Assembly (NCBI GenBank): GCA_964371945.1
Contig: CAYJPA010000111.1
Span: 1-13,935, forward strand
Source of the DNA: CAYJPA01 sp964371945
Lineage (GTDB): Bacteria > Chloroflexota > Chloroflexia > Thermomicrobiales > UBA6265
DNA length: 13,935 nt
Direction: 5' to 3'
Shown here: one piece after another, positions 1-9,600 of the stretch
Layout: the number at the start of each line of letters is the position of its first letter
Numbering within the stretch: position 1 is the stretch's first letter
The notes under the pieces: model-generated
What the model was told of the DNA's origin: nothing
The model's input: only the letters and a program-made list of their open reading frames with translations
Database searches by the model: none
Position numbers and translations under genes: made by a program

Positions 1-1684
1 GACGTGTCGCGCGCGCCGTAATCGGTCTGGCTGTACCCGACGATCCACATGCCGTTCGCTCGTGCGTTGGCCAGTGGGGCGTCGTGGCGCCATGCATGTT
101 TGACGTCCACTCCCGGGTTTGGATTGAGCACGACGATCGCGACCGCCTTTCCGGTGCCGCTCAGCTGATCCCATGGCCCGGTAGGCGGATAGAAGTAGGC
201 TGGAACGACGAGTTGTTGGCAGCCATTTGCGGCCGGAGTCACGGACGGCGTCGGATTCGACTGGACCTGCTGGACCAGATAAAAATCGTCGGCCAAAAGG
301 GTCGCCGGTCCCCCGTTCTTCCACGCGAATGCGGTCACGTCCGCCACGCCGGGCGGGATCGTGAATGTGAGCGTCTTCCGCGTGTACGTCATGCTGGTGA
401 ATTCGAGCATCGGAGGCTCATCACCGGCATTCTGATCCCGTCCGCGTCCACGTAAGTCACGCCGGCAAAGCCAATGTCATTCGCGGCGTCGAGCCGACCC
501 CAAACGGTTAGTTCATAGGTGTTGCCCGGCTACAGCGTGAGATGCTGGTTGGTGAAGCCCCCGCGATCCTCCAGCCTCGTGAAGCGAGCACCGCCGTGAG
601 CGTTTCCTGTTGCGACGGTACCCTCGCCATCGATATACCAATTGAAGGCGCCCTGCTCAAAACTCGGATTGAAGAGCAGTCCGCCGGGAGCTGGAAGGTG
701 CGTCGGAGCCGCGGCCGGTGTCGCCGTACTGGTGGCGGTCGGCTTTGCTGATGGAGTAGTGGTCGCGGTGAAGATTGCCGTCGGTGTCGAGCTTGGAACA
801 ACCGTTTCAGCCGGTGTCGAGCTCGGCGTTGTGGTTTGAGCCGGCACGATTGTCGGAGCTCGAGTTGCGGTTGGAGTCGAGCTTGAGGTCGGAGCCGGAG
901 TTCCGGTTGCGGTGGTGGTCGATATCGGGATGGAGACCATGGTTATCGTGGGCGCCGACGATGCCGTTACCGTTGGAGATGGAGTGTTCGATGACGTCAC
1001 TTTCGAAGTTGGCGTCTGAGTCAATACCATCGTTGGAGTCCTGGTTGAGGTTGTCGTCGACGTCGGTGTGGGGGTCGCAGACGCGGTGTAGGTCGCGGCG
1101 GCCGTACCTGATACGGATGCTGCAAACGTCGGGGTGGCTGTTAAAGTTGGCGTGCCCGTCGGCTTTGGAGTGGCCGTCTTGGTCGGGGTTCTCGTTACTG
1201 TCGGCGTTTTGGTCGCGGTCGGTGTTTTGGTCGGCGTTGACGTGCGAGTTGATTTTGCGGTCGGCGTTTTGGTGGGAGTGCGTGTGTTAGCCGGCGTCAC
1301 CGCTGCCGCGGAATCGGCGGCATACACTTCGACTTCCGCGAGTCCGCCCAGGTGGGCATCGCCATTCGGATTCGTGAACGAGAAGCGAACGTAGGTCGCT
1401 TTGGCGTTGAGGTCGATCTTCTGCCAACTCCCAACATTTGCGCTGGTGCGGGCGCCGATTCGGGTCCAATCCACTTTGTTGGTTGAGAGCTCGATGGTCA
1501 TCGCATCGGCGAGGCCCTTTTCGCCAAAAGCCCATCGGATGCGTCCGATCTGGCGACTCCAGTTGGAGGTTCGAAAACTTCCCGGACCATCTGTTCAGCC
1601 CGGCGCCGTAGGCCAAGTTCCCCCTTCGCGGATCAGTTCACCGTAACGTTCGCTCGCGGTATGCCTGATCTCGGTGGAACACAT
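1..1684 (-). pseudogene. Broken surface protein: discoidin-like, Thr/Pro linker, CBM-like and spherulin-4-like domains
   Basis: Reading leftward, the pieces form one protein. The first is a discoidin/F5-8 type C-like domain (about 1600-1320; motifs IGRIRWAFGEKG, TIELSTNKVDWTRIG, YVRFSFTNPNGDAHLGG). Then come a Thr/Pro/Ser linker (about 1310-710), a jelly-roll carbohydrate-binding-like segment (about 700-290; NPSFEQGAFNWYIDGEG, PGNTYELTVWGRLD) and a spherulin-4-like domain (about 230 to the left edge; VPAYFYPPTGPWDQ, IVVLNPNPG, WIVGYSQTDYGARDT). Such proteins are extracellular and probably bind or act on polysaccharide. The reading is broken by a TAG at 530-532 (one base from CAG, inside LTL-PGNTY) and by frame changes near 1595, 1615 and 430-445. 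The longest open piece is 530-1501. The start is uncertain: ATG at 1684 opens one frame, but no signal peptide is visible. It may be a true pseudogene or low-quality sequence; the intact 3.6-kb smc gene nearby argues for real decay. The C-terminus lies outside the window. Confidence 0.7.
715..1290 (-). repeat. Degenerate repeat coding a Thr/Pro/Ser linker
   Basis: A low-complexity tract on the minus strand encodes repeated TPT, TPTKTPT and TATPTP units. The most regular part has three near-identical 14-mers, GTCGG(C/T)GTTTTGGT, starting at 1200, 1218 and 1260, offsets that are multiples of six bases (two codons). It acts as an extended, probably surface-exposed and possibly glycosylated spacer between the discoidin-like and carbohydrate-binding-like domains. 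Such tracts vary easily in length by slippage. Confidence 0.75.
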
Positions 1685-2027
1685 CGAGTGATGCGCCAGG
1701 ATCGTCGCTGAGCCGGTCCTGCCTAACAGCCCACTTACATACTGCAACCTACCAACTTCGTGTGCGCAGCAGGCCGAAAACGGATTTCCATAGGAGCGGC
1801 AACGATTCCGATCTGAAGTGCGCTAAACCCTTGCCACGGACATTCAGGTGCTGGTACGAACAAAGGGGATAGGAATATGCGAGATTTGCATAGATTTCGC
1901 ATCGTATGAACCGAAGCATTCATACCAATTCGAAGCAGGACCGCGTAACCGCGAATTTGTCTGACAACGTGCGCGCGATGCCTCGAAACTGCATCCTGAC
2001 GATCCAGCGAGAGAGAGGTTCGAAACG
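1685..2027. other. Non-coding spacer before the importer operon
   Basis: This 343-base stretch lies between the 5' end of the broken surface-protein gene and the GTG start of the binding-protein gene, which are transcribed divergently. No protein-like frame is convincing on either strand. It should hold the operon promoter and contains the inverted repeats at 1876-1901 and 1904-1925. A start resembling a cobalamin riboswitch (TTCAGGTG near 1844) is not followed by the conserved core, so no riboswitch is called. Confidence 0.6.
1876..1925. promoter_or_regulatory. Cluster of inverted repeats, candidate operator for the importer operon
   Basis: Three inverted repeats sit within 50 bases: TATGC-N7-GCATA (1876-1892), TGCGA-N14-TCGCA (1878-1901, interleaved with the first) and GTATGAA-N8-TTCATAC (1904-1925), the last with perfect 7-base arms. 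They lie 102-152 bases before the GTG start at 2028. The place and symmetry suit a dimeric repressor or activator site, for example for iron-responsive control. That is inference, since none is a clear Fur box. They could also fold as RNA hairpins if the transcript starts upstream. Confidence 0.4.
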
Positions 2028-3011
2028 GTGAAACGGCATTCGATTCGACTGACGATTCTTGCGACATTGATCATCTTGTTGCTGAGGTCTTCATCCTCAA
2101 CCTTCGCGCTGCAATCAACCGACGCAACTCCAGCTCCCGTACCGCAATTGCCGGTGACGGTGCAGGATGTGCATGGCAGTGATGTCACCGTCACCGACAT
2201 CAGTCGCATCGTCCCGCTCAGCGGCGATGTTGCCGAGATCATCTACGATCTCGGCCTGGCGTCGAATGTGGTTGGGGTGGACGTCAGCGCTGTTTACCCG
2301 TCTGGGCAGTGGGACGCGCTCCCCAAGATTGGTTTCGAGCGCCAACTCTCGGCCGAGGGCATCCTGTCGCTCAATCCCACGCTCGTCATCGGCAAGCAAC
2401 AAGCCGGTCCAGCCACGGTGCTCGATCAAATCCGGGGCGCCGGGGTGGCGGTCGTGATTGTTCCTGAGCCGCAAACGATCGAAGCGCCGACGACCAAGAT
2501 CACGGCGGTGGCCGCTGCCCTTGGTGTCCCGGATGCCGGTGCGGCCTTGGTCGCCGAGACCCAAGCAAAGATCGATTCCGCGATTGCGCGTGCAGCCGGA
2601 GCATCATCACAGCCGACCGTCATGTTCCTTTACGTCCGCGGCGGCGGAACGCAGTTGATCGGCGGCAAGGGATCGGTCGCGGACGCGATGATCCAGGCGG
2701 CCGGCGGCATTGATGCCGGAACCGACGCCGGAATCGTCTATTTCATGCCGGTGACGGCCGAGGCGATCGTCGCCGCGCAACCCGAGGTGATCCTACTGCC
2801 CGAATCGGGGGTCGAATCAATCGGGGGACTCGACGCCGTATTGGAAATCCCGGGGGTTGCCGAAACCCCGGCGGCGAAGAACGGCAAGATTTTTGTCTAC
2901 GACGATCTCCTGCTGCTTGGCATGACACCGCGAACCGGCGACTTCCTGCAGGAGCTGGTGACCCTGTTGCATCCAGAGCTGCCCGCCGCCGCGGCAACCC
3001 CAACGGCATAA
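2028..3011 (+). CDS. hmuT: Haem/iron-chelate ABC transporter, substrate-binding protein
   Basis: This 327-residue exported binding protein would capture haem or a ferric chelate outside the membrane and pass it to the permease encoded next. The GTG start is preceded by GAGAGAGG at 2011-2018, with nine bases between. Residues 1-27 form a signal peptide (KRH, hydrophobic LTILATLIILLL, likely cut after STFA). No lipobox Cys is present, although a lipoprotein would be usual in a single-membrane cell. The mature part has the two-lobed helical-backbone fold of the BtuF/HmuT class: RIVPLSGDVAEIIYDLG (60-76), VVGVDVSAVYP (81-91), ILSLNPTLVI (112-121), AEAIVAAQPEVILLPESG near 245-260 and a C-terminal FVYDDLLLLGMTPR. 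Tyr90 lies where haem-binding relatives often have a Tyr ligand (inference). The gene starts the operon and its stop is four bases before the permease start. Siderophore or cobalamin specificity cannot be excluded. Confidence 0.88.
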   Translation: MKRHSIRLTILATLIILLLRSSSSTFALQSTDATPAPVPQLPVTVQDVHGSDVTVTDISRIVPLSGDVAEIIYDLGLASNVVGVDVSAVYPSGQWDALPKIGFERQLSAEGILSLNPTLVIGKQQAGPATVLDQIRGAGVAVVIVPEPQTIEAPTTKITAVAAALGVPDAGAALVAETQAKIDSAIARAAGASSQPTVMFLYVRGGGTQLIGGKGSVADAMIQAAGGIDAGTDAGIVYFMPVTAEAIVAAQPEVILLPESGVESIGGLDAVLEIPGVAETPAAKNGKIFVYDDLLLLGMTPRTGDFLQELVTLLHPELPAAAATPTA

Positions 3012-3015
3012 CGAA

Positions 3016-4113
3016 GTGCAGTTAGCCAGCGCGGCCCAACGTTGGACACGGCGAGGACTTCGGGGGACGGCATCGCCGATGCCCCGGCTCCATGCGGCCG
3101 TGTTATTGCCGTCGCTGGCCGTGCTGTTGGTCATTTCGATCCTGGCCGGCGTCGGAATCGGAGCGGTTCGAATCTCCCCTGAGCAAACCGTCGCCATTTT
3201 GCTGAGCCACGCGGGCATCGATCTAGACATCGCGTTCAGTCACCAACAGGATTCGATTGTCTGGGCGATTCGATTGCCCAGGGTCGTGCTCGCGATTCTC
3301 GTTGGAAGCGCGCTTGCCGTCTCTGGCACAGTGCTGCAAGGAATGTTCCGCAACCCGCTGGCCGATCCCGGTCTCATTGGCGTTTCGAGCGGCGCCGCGC
3401 TCGGCGCCGTGGCGTCGGTGGCGCTCGGCTTTTCCTTTCTCGGCGTGGCGACGCTCCCCGCCTTTGCATTCATCGGAGGCGTGATCACCTCGGTCACCGT
3501 CTATTTGATCGCCCGGCATGATGGCAAGACCGAGATCGTCACCCTCGTATTGACCGGAATCGCGCTCAACACGGTCTCCGGCGCATTGACCGGCCTGCTG
3601 ACCTACGTCGCGAGCGATCAGCAATTGCGGGCCGTCGTCTTCTGGTCGCTCGGCAGTTTGGGCGCCGCGACCTGGACCTCTGTTGGAGCATCGGTGCCGT
3701 TCGTTCTCCTTGGGCTGGTGTTGATCCCGAGGTGGGGTGGGGCGCTCAATCTCTTTGTGCTCGGAGAGCGAGAGGCCCGGCATCTCGGAGTCGACACCGA
3801 ACGAGTTCGACTCGAGCTGATCATGATCACCGCGTTGATGACCGGGGCCGCCGTTGCGGTGGCCGGCGTGGTCGGATTTGTCGGGTTAATCGTGCCGCAT
3901 CTGATCCGCTTGATTGCTGGCCCAAATCACCGGGTGATGTTGCCCGCCTGCGCACTCGGCGGTGCATCCCTGGTTTTGCTTGCGGATCTTGCGGCAAGAA
4001 CCATCGCTTCCCCGGCCGAATTGCCGCTCGGCGTGATCACGGCGCTTCTCGGCGGTCCGTTCTTGCTGGTGCTGATGCTCAGCACCCGCCGGGCGCAAGG
4101 CGGGTGGGGCTGA
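3016..4113 (+). CDS. hmuU: Haem/iron-chelate ABC transporter, FecCD-family permease
   Basis: An integral membrane permease of 365 residues; FecCD/BtuC-type proteins are usually 330-350 residues with about ten membrane helices and work as a homodimer. The family block RNPLADPGLIGVSSGAALG is at residues 112-130, and the region that couples to the ATPase reads GEREARHLGVD followed by GFVGLIVPHLIRLIAGPNH. The chosen start is GTG at 3016, four bases after the upstream stop, suggesting translational coupling; its ribosome site is weak. An ATG at 3079 (Met22) would remove a basic extension and is a plausible alternative. The TGA stop overlaps the ATG of the ATPase gene by one base (TGATG). Confidence 0.92.
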   Translation: MQLASAAQRWTRRGLRGTASPMPRLHAAVLLPSLAVLLVISILAGVGIGAVRISPEQTVAILLSHAGIDLDIAFSHQQDSIVWAIRLPRVVLAILVGSALAVSGTVLQGMFRNPLADPGLIGVSSGAALGAVASVALGFSFLGVATLPAFAFIGGVITSVTVYLIARHDGKTEIVTLVLTGIALNTVSGALTGLLTYVASDQQLRAVVFWSLGSLGAATWTSVGASVPFVLLGLVLIPRWGGALNLFVLGEREARHLGVDTERVRLELIMITALMTGAAVAVAGVVGFVGLIVPHLIRLIAGPNHRVMLPACALGGASLVLLADLAARTIASPAELPLGVITALLGGPFLLVLMLSTRRAQGGWG

Positions 4114-4928
4114 TGACCGCGCCGCTGGTCGCCGAACGCGTTTCGCTCTCGATCCGCTCGAAGTGGCTGTTGCGGGATGTGTCATTGGCGATCGAGCCGG
4201 GCGAGATCGTCGCTTTGGTCGGGCCAAACGGCGCGGGAAAGTCGTCCCTGGTGCGGGCGCTCGCGGGCGATGTCACTCCAACGAGCGGCAGCGTGCTGCT
4301 CGAGGATCGCCCAATCGGCGATTATCACCCGCGTGAGCTCGCGCTCAAACGAGCGGTGCTGCCGCAACAGACAGTGCTCCAGTTCGCGTTTTCGGTTCGG
4401 GAAGTGGTCGAAATGGGGCGCGGCGTTCGCCGGCTAGACGACAGCGACGAGATCGTGACGGCCAGTCTCCGCAAGACCGACTCGATGGAGATCGCGGATC
4501 GGATTTACCCCTCGCTCTCGGGCGGCGAGCAAGCTCGGGTCACGCTCGCGCGCGTGCTCGCCCAGGAAACGCGGATTCTGTTATTGGACGAGCCGACCGC
4601 GTCGCTCGATCTCCATCATCAGCAACTAGTCATGGAGGTCGCGCGCGATCTCGCTGCCGGAGGCGCCAGCGTCGTCGTCATCCTGCACGATCTGAACCTG
4701 GCGGCGAGCTACGCCGACCGGATCGGCGTCATGCGCAATGGTGAACTGCTGGTCGTTGGAACGCCCTGGGAGACCTGCACCGACGAACTGCTCACGGAAG
4801 TCTTTTCGTGCCCGATCGCGGTCGTCCAACATCCAATGCGCGATTGCCCGCTCGTCATCCCAGTCAGAACCGCAAGCGCTTTGAACTCTGTCCGCAAGCA
4901 TATTGCCGCGGAGCATCATATCGCCTGA
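4113..4928 (+). CDS. hmuV: Haem/iron-chelate ABC transporter, ATP-binding protein
   Basis: A 271-residue ATPase that powers the importer on the cytoplasmic face. All expected motifs are visible: Walker A GPNGAGKS (37-44), Q-loop around LPQQ (83-86), signature LSGGE (135-139), Walker B ILLLDEP (155-161) with the D-loop ASLD, and H-loop His192 in ILHDLN. The length suits HmuV/FecE. The same frame stays open far upstream inside the permease gene, but similarity begins only at the ATG at 4113, which overlaps the permease stop. The last 25 residues after PLVIPV are not conserved-looking. It ends the operon; no clear terminator follows in the 77 bases before the convergent gene. Confidence 0.93.
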   Translation: MTAPLVAERVSLSIRSKWLLRDVSLAIEPGEIVALVGPNGAGKSSLVRALAGDVTPTSGSVLLEDRPIGDYHPRELALKRAVLPQQTVLQFAFSVREVVEMGRGVRRLDDSDEIVTASLRKTDSMEIADRIYPSLSGGEQARVTLARVLAQETRILLLDEPTASLDLHHQQLVMEVARDLAAGGASVVVILHDLNLAASYADRIGVMRNGELLVVGTPWETCTDELLTEVFSCPIAVVQHPMRDCPLVIPVRTASALNSVRKHIAAEHHIA

Positions 4929-5005
4929 GACGATGCACCGTGCCATCAAGCTGTGCAGCCGGTGGCAGCCAATGGGATTCTCTTTGGGGCGGTCGAAGAG
5001 CAGTG

Positions 5006-5419
5006 TTATTGCACTCCAGTACTCGGGCGCTGAAAGCTTCTACCAGCGAGCAGGGCCGCAACGACGGTGATCAGCACCCCATTCGGCCAGTGCAACGACG
5101 CGGCAGTGTCGCTATCTTCGCCTTCGTAGCCGAGTGCGATCTGAGCAACGATTAGTACGAGTGCGATCACGCTCAGAACGAGATCCGTCGCGTCGAGCAA
5201 GCCCCGGCGAAACCCCATGACTGCCAAAATGAGCAAACCCAATCCGACCAAAAAGACCAGGTTCGCGACCATCTCGTGAGCGTCCATGAAGCCCTTCTTA
5301 GCGAGCATGAAACCCCTGCCCGCCAAGCCGGCCTGCACGATCACGAGAACGGCGACCGCGAGCGAGACCCAGCGGAACCAATCCACGACGCCTCTGGTCA
5401 ACTGAGCACGATCCGACAC
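5006..5419 (-). CDS. DUF6220-like four-helix membrane protein
   Basis: A 137-residue integral membrane protein with four predicted helices: WVSLAVAVLVIVQAGLAG, MVANLVFLVGLGLLILAVM, DLVLSVIALVLIVAQIALG and GVLITVVAALLAG. Three features match the DUF6220 pattern as I know it: Q-x-GLAG ending helix 1, the DAHEMVANLV motif opening helix 2 and the late LHWPNG motif before helix 4. The function of that family is unknown. The frame is open to a TTG at 5437, but the GTG at 5419 is preferred because GGAGAGG lies eight bases before it. It converges with the importer ATPase gene and diverges from the small membrane-protein gene at 5658. Confidence 0.72.
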   Translation of the reverse strand: MSDRAQLTRGVVDWFRWVSLAVAVLVIVQAGLAGRGFMLAKKGFMDAHEMVANLVFLVGLGLLILAVMGFRRGLLDATDLVLSVIALVLIVAQIALGYEGEDSDTAASLHWPNGVLITVVAALLAGRSFQRPSTGVQ

Positions 5420-5657
5420 TCGCCCCACCTCTCCCAACGCACAACACCCCAGCGGGCAGACTCACAGCCTGCCGCTGCCCACAGAAATAACACCCTCTCG
5501 TGACTACAACGATAATACAGATCGTGCGTTAGCGCTTGCTCGAGCGCGAAATCGCGACATTCATCTCGTTCTGAGGTCCGATCAATATGAGTCGCTCTTG
5601 CTCACGCAAACTGACAATCTCAAATTGCGAATCGCGCTGCATTCTCCGCGATAGTTG
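5420..5657. other. Divergent intergenic region
   Basis: A 238-base spacer between two divergently transcribed membrane-protein genes, so it should hold both promoters. I see no strong palindrome, RNA gene or repeat. A 23-codon frame (ATG 5588 to TGA 5657-5659) ends overlapping the ATG at 5658 and could in principle be a leader, but it has no supporting ribosome site. Confidence 0.4.
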
Positions 5658-6080
5658 ATGGACATGGCCAACTTTCAATCAACGTCCATATCTCGTTTCT
5701 TGGCTTTGGCGGTTGCCATCATTGTCATGATTTCCTTCGTTCCGGGCGCGATCATCGTTCGATCAGGCGAGTCGTACGCGTGGCCGCTCGGACTCTTACT
5801 GATAACGGCTGATGTACTGGCAATACTCGGGCTCATCCGGTTCGCACGCAGCGGGACAACCGTGCTCATGTGGTTCGCGTTCGGTGCGAACCTTGGTCTT
5901 GGGATGGCAACGGTTTTCAGTTTTGGCGTCCCGAACCTGATTGTCGCGATTGCTCTGCTCGTGTTCGCGATCCACGGCACGAGACAAAACGATCAACCGC
6001 TCTTCACCTGGAGCGGCGTACTCGCCCAGATGATTGCGTTCTTCACGTTCAGTGGATTGATCTTCATTTCCTGGGGATAG
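5658..6080 (+). CDS. Small hypothetical membrane protein
   Basis: A 140-residue protein that I do not recognise. Four hydrophobic segments are visible: FLALAVAIIVMISFVPGAIIV, WPLGLLLITADVLAILGLI, VLMWFAFGANLGLGMATVF with NLIVAIALLVFAI, and VLAQMIAFFTFSGLIFISW. They are separated by short loops rich in Arg, Gly and Gln. It resembles the many short four-helix proteins without catalytic motifs. ATG codons at 5658 and 5664 are both possible starts, and neither has a good ribosome site. It ends 14 bases before a convergent remnant reading frame. Confidence 0.6.
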   Translation: MDMANFQSTSISRFLALAVAIIVMISFVPGAIIVRSGESYAWPLGLLLITADVLAILGLIRFARSGTTVLMWFAFGANLGLGMATVFSFGVPNLIVAIALLVFAIHGTRQNDQPLFTWSGVLAQMIAFFTFSGLIFISWG

Positions 6081-6094
6081 ACTCGCGAGCAAAT

Positions 6095-6420
6095 CTACAA
6101 TCTGGGTCCGCCGGTACGACGGGAAAGCTCCGCAAGGTGCTCCCATCCGTGCTCCAACATCCGCCGGTGGGCTTTGCGTAGGGTGTAGGTCCGGCTCGAG
6201 AGCTCGCGTACCGCGTTGCGCTCTTCGGGCGTGGTGGCAGCCACTCGTTCGCGCGCGAGCGCCGCCGATCGCACCAGCGCCTCGGCCAGCGGCAGCTCGC
6301 CGCGCTCAGCCGCGCTGTGAATTCGCCCAAATCCGGGCGCACTCCCGAGCGCCGCGGAGAGGTAATTCCCCTGCACGCCCAAAATGTGAAGCAGAATTGA
6401 CCTCGCCGATGAAGATTTTG
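6095..6420 (-). pseudogene. 3' remnant of an unrecognised gene
   Basis: An open frame encodes SILLHILGVQGNYLSAALG, then a charged helical stretch (ERGELPLAEALVRSAALA, EERNAVRELSSRTYTLRKAH, MLEHGWEHLAELSRRTGG) and a stop at 6095. The composition is like a real soluble protein, but I recognise no family. There is no ATG; TTG at 6382 is the only start-like codon downstream of the in-frame TGA near 6425. The frame appears to be the C-terminal part of a gene whose 5' end was replaced by the DUF3224 fragment at 6521. A genuine small gene starting at TTG is the alternative. Confidence 0.4.
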
Positions 6421-6521
6421 TTCACGGTTCCCCGAAGCAGGCTCGGACCCTCTTCAGGCTCTTCGTAGACCGATTGTTCCCAGGAAGTCACTTCAAAATT
6501 CGCTGTTACACGAGTCCCCAT
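6306..6521 (-). pseudogene. 5' fragment of a DUF3224-family gene
   Basis: From an ATG at 6521, with a good AAGGGAG eight bases upstream, the frame reads ANFEVTSWEQSVYEEPEEGP, then LLRGTVNKIFIGEV. This is the recognisable N-terminus of DUF3224 proteins: small, about 130-residue beta-barrel-like proteins of unknown function. The similarity stops at about residue 41 (near 6400). The tail from SASHFGRAGELP to the stop at 6306 looks like out-of-frame translation. About two thirds of the domain, including its glycine-rich C-terminus, is missing, so it is a truncated copy that still has its translation start. Confidence 0.6.
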
Positions 6522-6623
6522 CCAACTATCTCCCTTGCATGGCAATGACGATGAATAGATCGTATGTGCTATTTCCTCATGACTTTGTGAGCTAGTCAAG
6601 TATTGGGGAAGGGTTTAGGAAGA

Positions 6624-9600
6624 CTACTCGCCCGCCAGCACGACATCGGCGAGTCGCAACGACAGCACCTGGGAGACTCCGTCGTCGCGCATGCTAACGC
6701 CGTAGAGGGTGTCCGCGACCTCGATCGTGCCGCGGTTGTGGGTGATGATGATTGCCTGGGTTTCGGCCGCCAGCTCCCGCAACTGATCGCGGAAACGAAC
6801 CACATTCGCCTCATCCAATGCGGCGTCCACCTCGTCGAGGAGGCAGAAGGGCGTCGGATTGACCTTAAGGATCGCGAAGAGCAATGCCGCCGCGGTGAGC
6901 GCTCGCTCGCCGCCCGAGAGGAGTCCAAGGCTTTGCAGGCGTTTGCCCGGCGGCTGCGCAACGATATCGATGCCGGCGCCGTCGCCATTCTGCCCCGCTA
7001 CCATCACCAAGCGGGCGGTGCCGCCTCCGAAGAGAATCGTGAACATCTCAGTGAAGGACGCCGAAACTTTGGCGAAGGTCTCGTCGAACCGCTCGCGCAT
7101 CGTGGAATGCAGATCGTCGAGCAGTCCACGTAATGCCGCCGCCGCTCCATACACGTCGTCGAGCTGACTTCGCAGAAACGCGTGGCGCTCGGCCTCGCGG
7201 TCATACTCCTCGACCACGTTCTCGCCGACATAGCCGACGCGCCGGAGCCGGTCTTTGAGCCGCGCGATCTCGCGCTCTGCTTCGATTGGATCGTCGGCGC
7301 CGTCGGGCACGACGATATCTCGATCGAGCAGATCGTTCGGCTCCAACAATTCGAGCTCGTCGGTGATTCGCTGTCTGATCGCAGCCAGTTCGCCGCGGAT
7401 TCGCTCGACGCCCAGACCACTGGCGCCGCGGCTCCGCTCGGCATCGAGGAGCGCGCTTCTCGCCGCTTCGAGCGCCTTTTCGAGTCCCTGGAGCTCACGC
7501 TCCCCTTCCTTGACCGCTCGTTCCAGCGGGGGATGCTCCGCGGCGACGTCATCGCGAGCCTTGGCAAGCTGATCGGCTTCACGGGTCAGCCGTTCGTGCT
7601 GTGACGCCACCGCCGAGATTTCGCCATCAAGCGCAGCGGCGCGTTGCGAGCGCAAGCCAAGCTCCTCGTCGAGCGCGGTTCGTTGCGCCCGCAGTCCGGC
7701 TTCGCGCTTTCGCTCCGATCGCCAGCGCTCTTCGAGCGCCGCCAATCTCCGCAGCTCGCCGCTATGCAACGTTTCTGCTTTGGCGACGGCATCCGCTCCC
7801 GCCGCAAGCCGTCTCTGAGTCGATTCAAGCCCGGTCAGCGTCGCGCTCATTTCGCTGCCAAGCGCGTCCTGCTCGATCGCAAGCTTGATCAGATCGGTAT
7901 TGACATTCGCGGTCGTCGTATTCAGCGAAGCCAGACGGCGATCGACCGCTTCCTGCTCTTCTCTGACCTCTTTCAGCCAGGAGGCCAAGCGCAATCGCTG
8001 TCCTTGTCGCTCTTTGCGCGCGGCGATCAGGCCGGCCCGCTTGGCCTCGAATCGCTGCCGCTGATCGGCATGGACCTGACGCTCCGTGCTCGCTTGCTTC
8101 GCCGCTCGTTCCGCGCCGGCACGCAACTTTCCGAGTCGCTTCAGTTCTTCCGGAAGCTCGCGTAGCTCGCGTTCCCGTCCGAGCACGCCGCTTTCGCGAA
8201 CCGCCGCTCCGCCGGTAACCGAGCCGCCGGTGCGCACGATCTCTCCAGCCAGCGTGACCGCGCTCCAACCGATCGGCAGGTGCGGCAGGCTGGCGCGCGC
8301 GACAGTCAAGTCCTCGACCACCACCGTCCGTCCAAGAAGCGCCGAAACCACGACCTCGAGGCCGGCCGCGTGCTCAACAAGATCGGCAGCAATCCCATGT
8401 ACGCCCTGGACTGCCAGTGCGTCCTTGATCCCGCCGCTGCTCCGCGACGAGCGAACCGTGTCAAGTGGTTGGAAGGTCGCGCGGCCGGCGCTATTGGTTT
8501 TGAGGTAGGCAATCGCCGTTTCGGCGTCGGCCCAACGGTCGACCACGACATCCTGGAGGTGACCGCCGAGTGCGACCTCGATCGCGGTGTCGAATCGCTC
8601 GGGCACGGTGATCAGTTCCGCGACCACGCCTCGAATGCCGCTCAGCTTCGCGTTCCGGCCCGCTTTGACCACCTCGCGCACACCGGCATGCAGCCCGGCG
8701 CCGCTCTCCTGGATGCGCTGCAGCGCTTCGAGGCGGGCGCCTGTTTGCCCGATCGTGCGCTCAATCTCGGCCAATGAGTTCTGTGCCTGGACGGTGACGA
8801 CCGCCGCTTGCTCTGTCGTCGTGAGGAGCTCTTTGATATTGGAGTCGAGTGACGCGAGTTTCGCTTCACCGGCCAGTTCCTCTTCGTCGAACTCGGCCAG
8901 CTCCGCGGTCAGGCGCTCGATCCGTCGTGCTCGCTCTTCGCCCAGCTTCTCCGAGCGCTTGCGCTCCGCGGCGTCCGTTTCCATTCGTTGCTCGAGCAAT
9001 GCCCGTCGCCGGCCGAGCTCCGCGGAGCGCCGTTCCTGCTCGGCGATCGCCTTGCCAAGCCTGGCGACTGACCGTTCGACTTCGACATGGGCTTGTCGAG
9101 CGGCGGCGCTCTCTTGCGCCATCGAGGCGGTCGCCCCGCGCATCAACTCGACCTCTCTACCAACTTCATTCAGATCATTCGCGACCGCAACCAGTTCCCG
9201 TTCGACCGTTGCGACCTGCTCGTCCAGACCTGCCTGGGTGTCGGACATATCCTCACGGCGCCGGGTGAGCGCGGTGTGACGCTCGTTTGCCAGGTCGCGC
9301 TCATATCCGACGCGCCGTTCTTGATCGATCGTCGATTGCAGGCGAGCGGCGTGCTGCTCCAGCGCGGCTCTGGCATCTTCCAGCACCTCGCGGCACTTGG
9401 CCGTCGCAAGCACAAGCTGCTCAACCTCGATCCGGCGCTCTTCGGCCGCCGAATCCTCTCGGTGTGAGCCGGTCTCAGCCGTCGCGAGCCTTCCCGACGC
9501 ATCCGCCAGCAATCTCGCGTAATGGAAGGTCTGGAGGTCTTTCAAGCGATCGTAGACGCCTTTCCATTCGCGGGCCTGCTTAGCGGCGCGCTCGAGTGTC

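Noticed and set aside
542..1394. Plus-strand Val/Gly- and Ser/Leu-rich reading frames opposite the Thr/Pro tract
   Set aside because: They are antisense shadows of the repetitive ACN-CCN codons and have no independent protein features.
1844..2000. Cobalamin riboswitch upstream of the importer operon
   Set aside because: Only TTCAGGTG and AAGGGGA near the start resemble one; the conserved core and the GCCACTG-type segment are missing.
3732..4112. Upstream extension of the importer ATPase
   Set aside because: It overlaps the permease gene in another frame and encodes Arg/Pro-rich non-ABC sequence.
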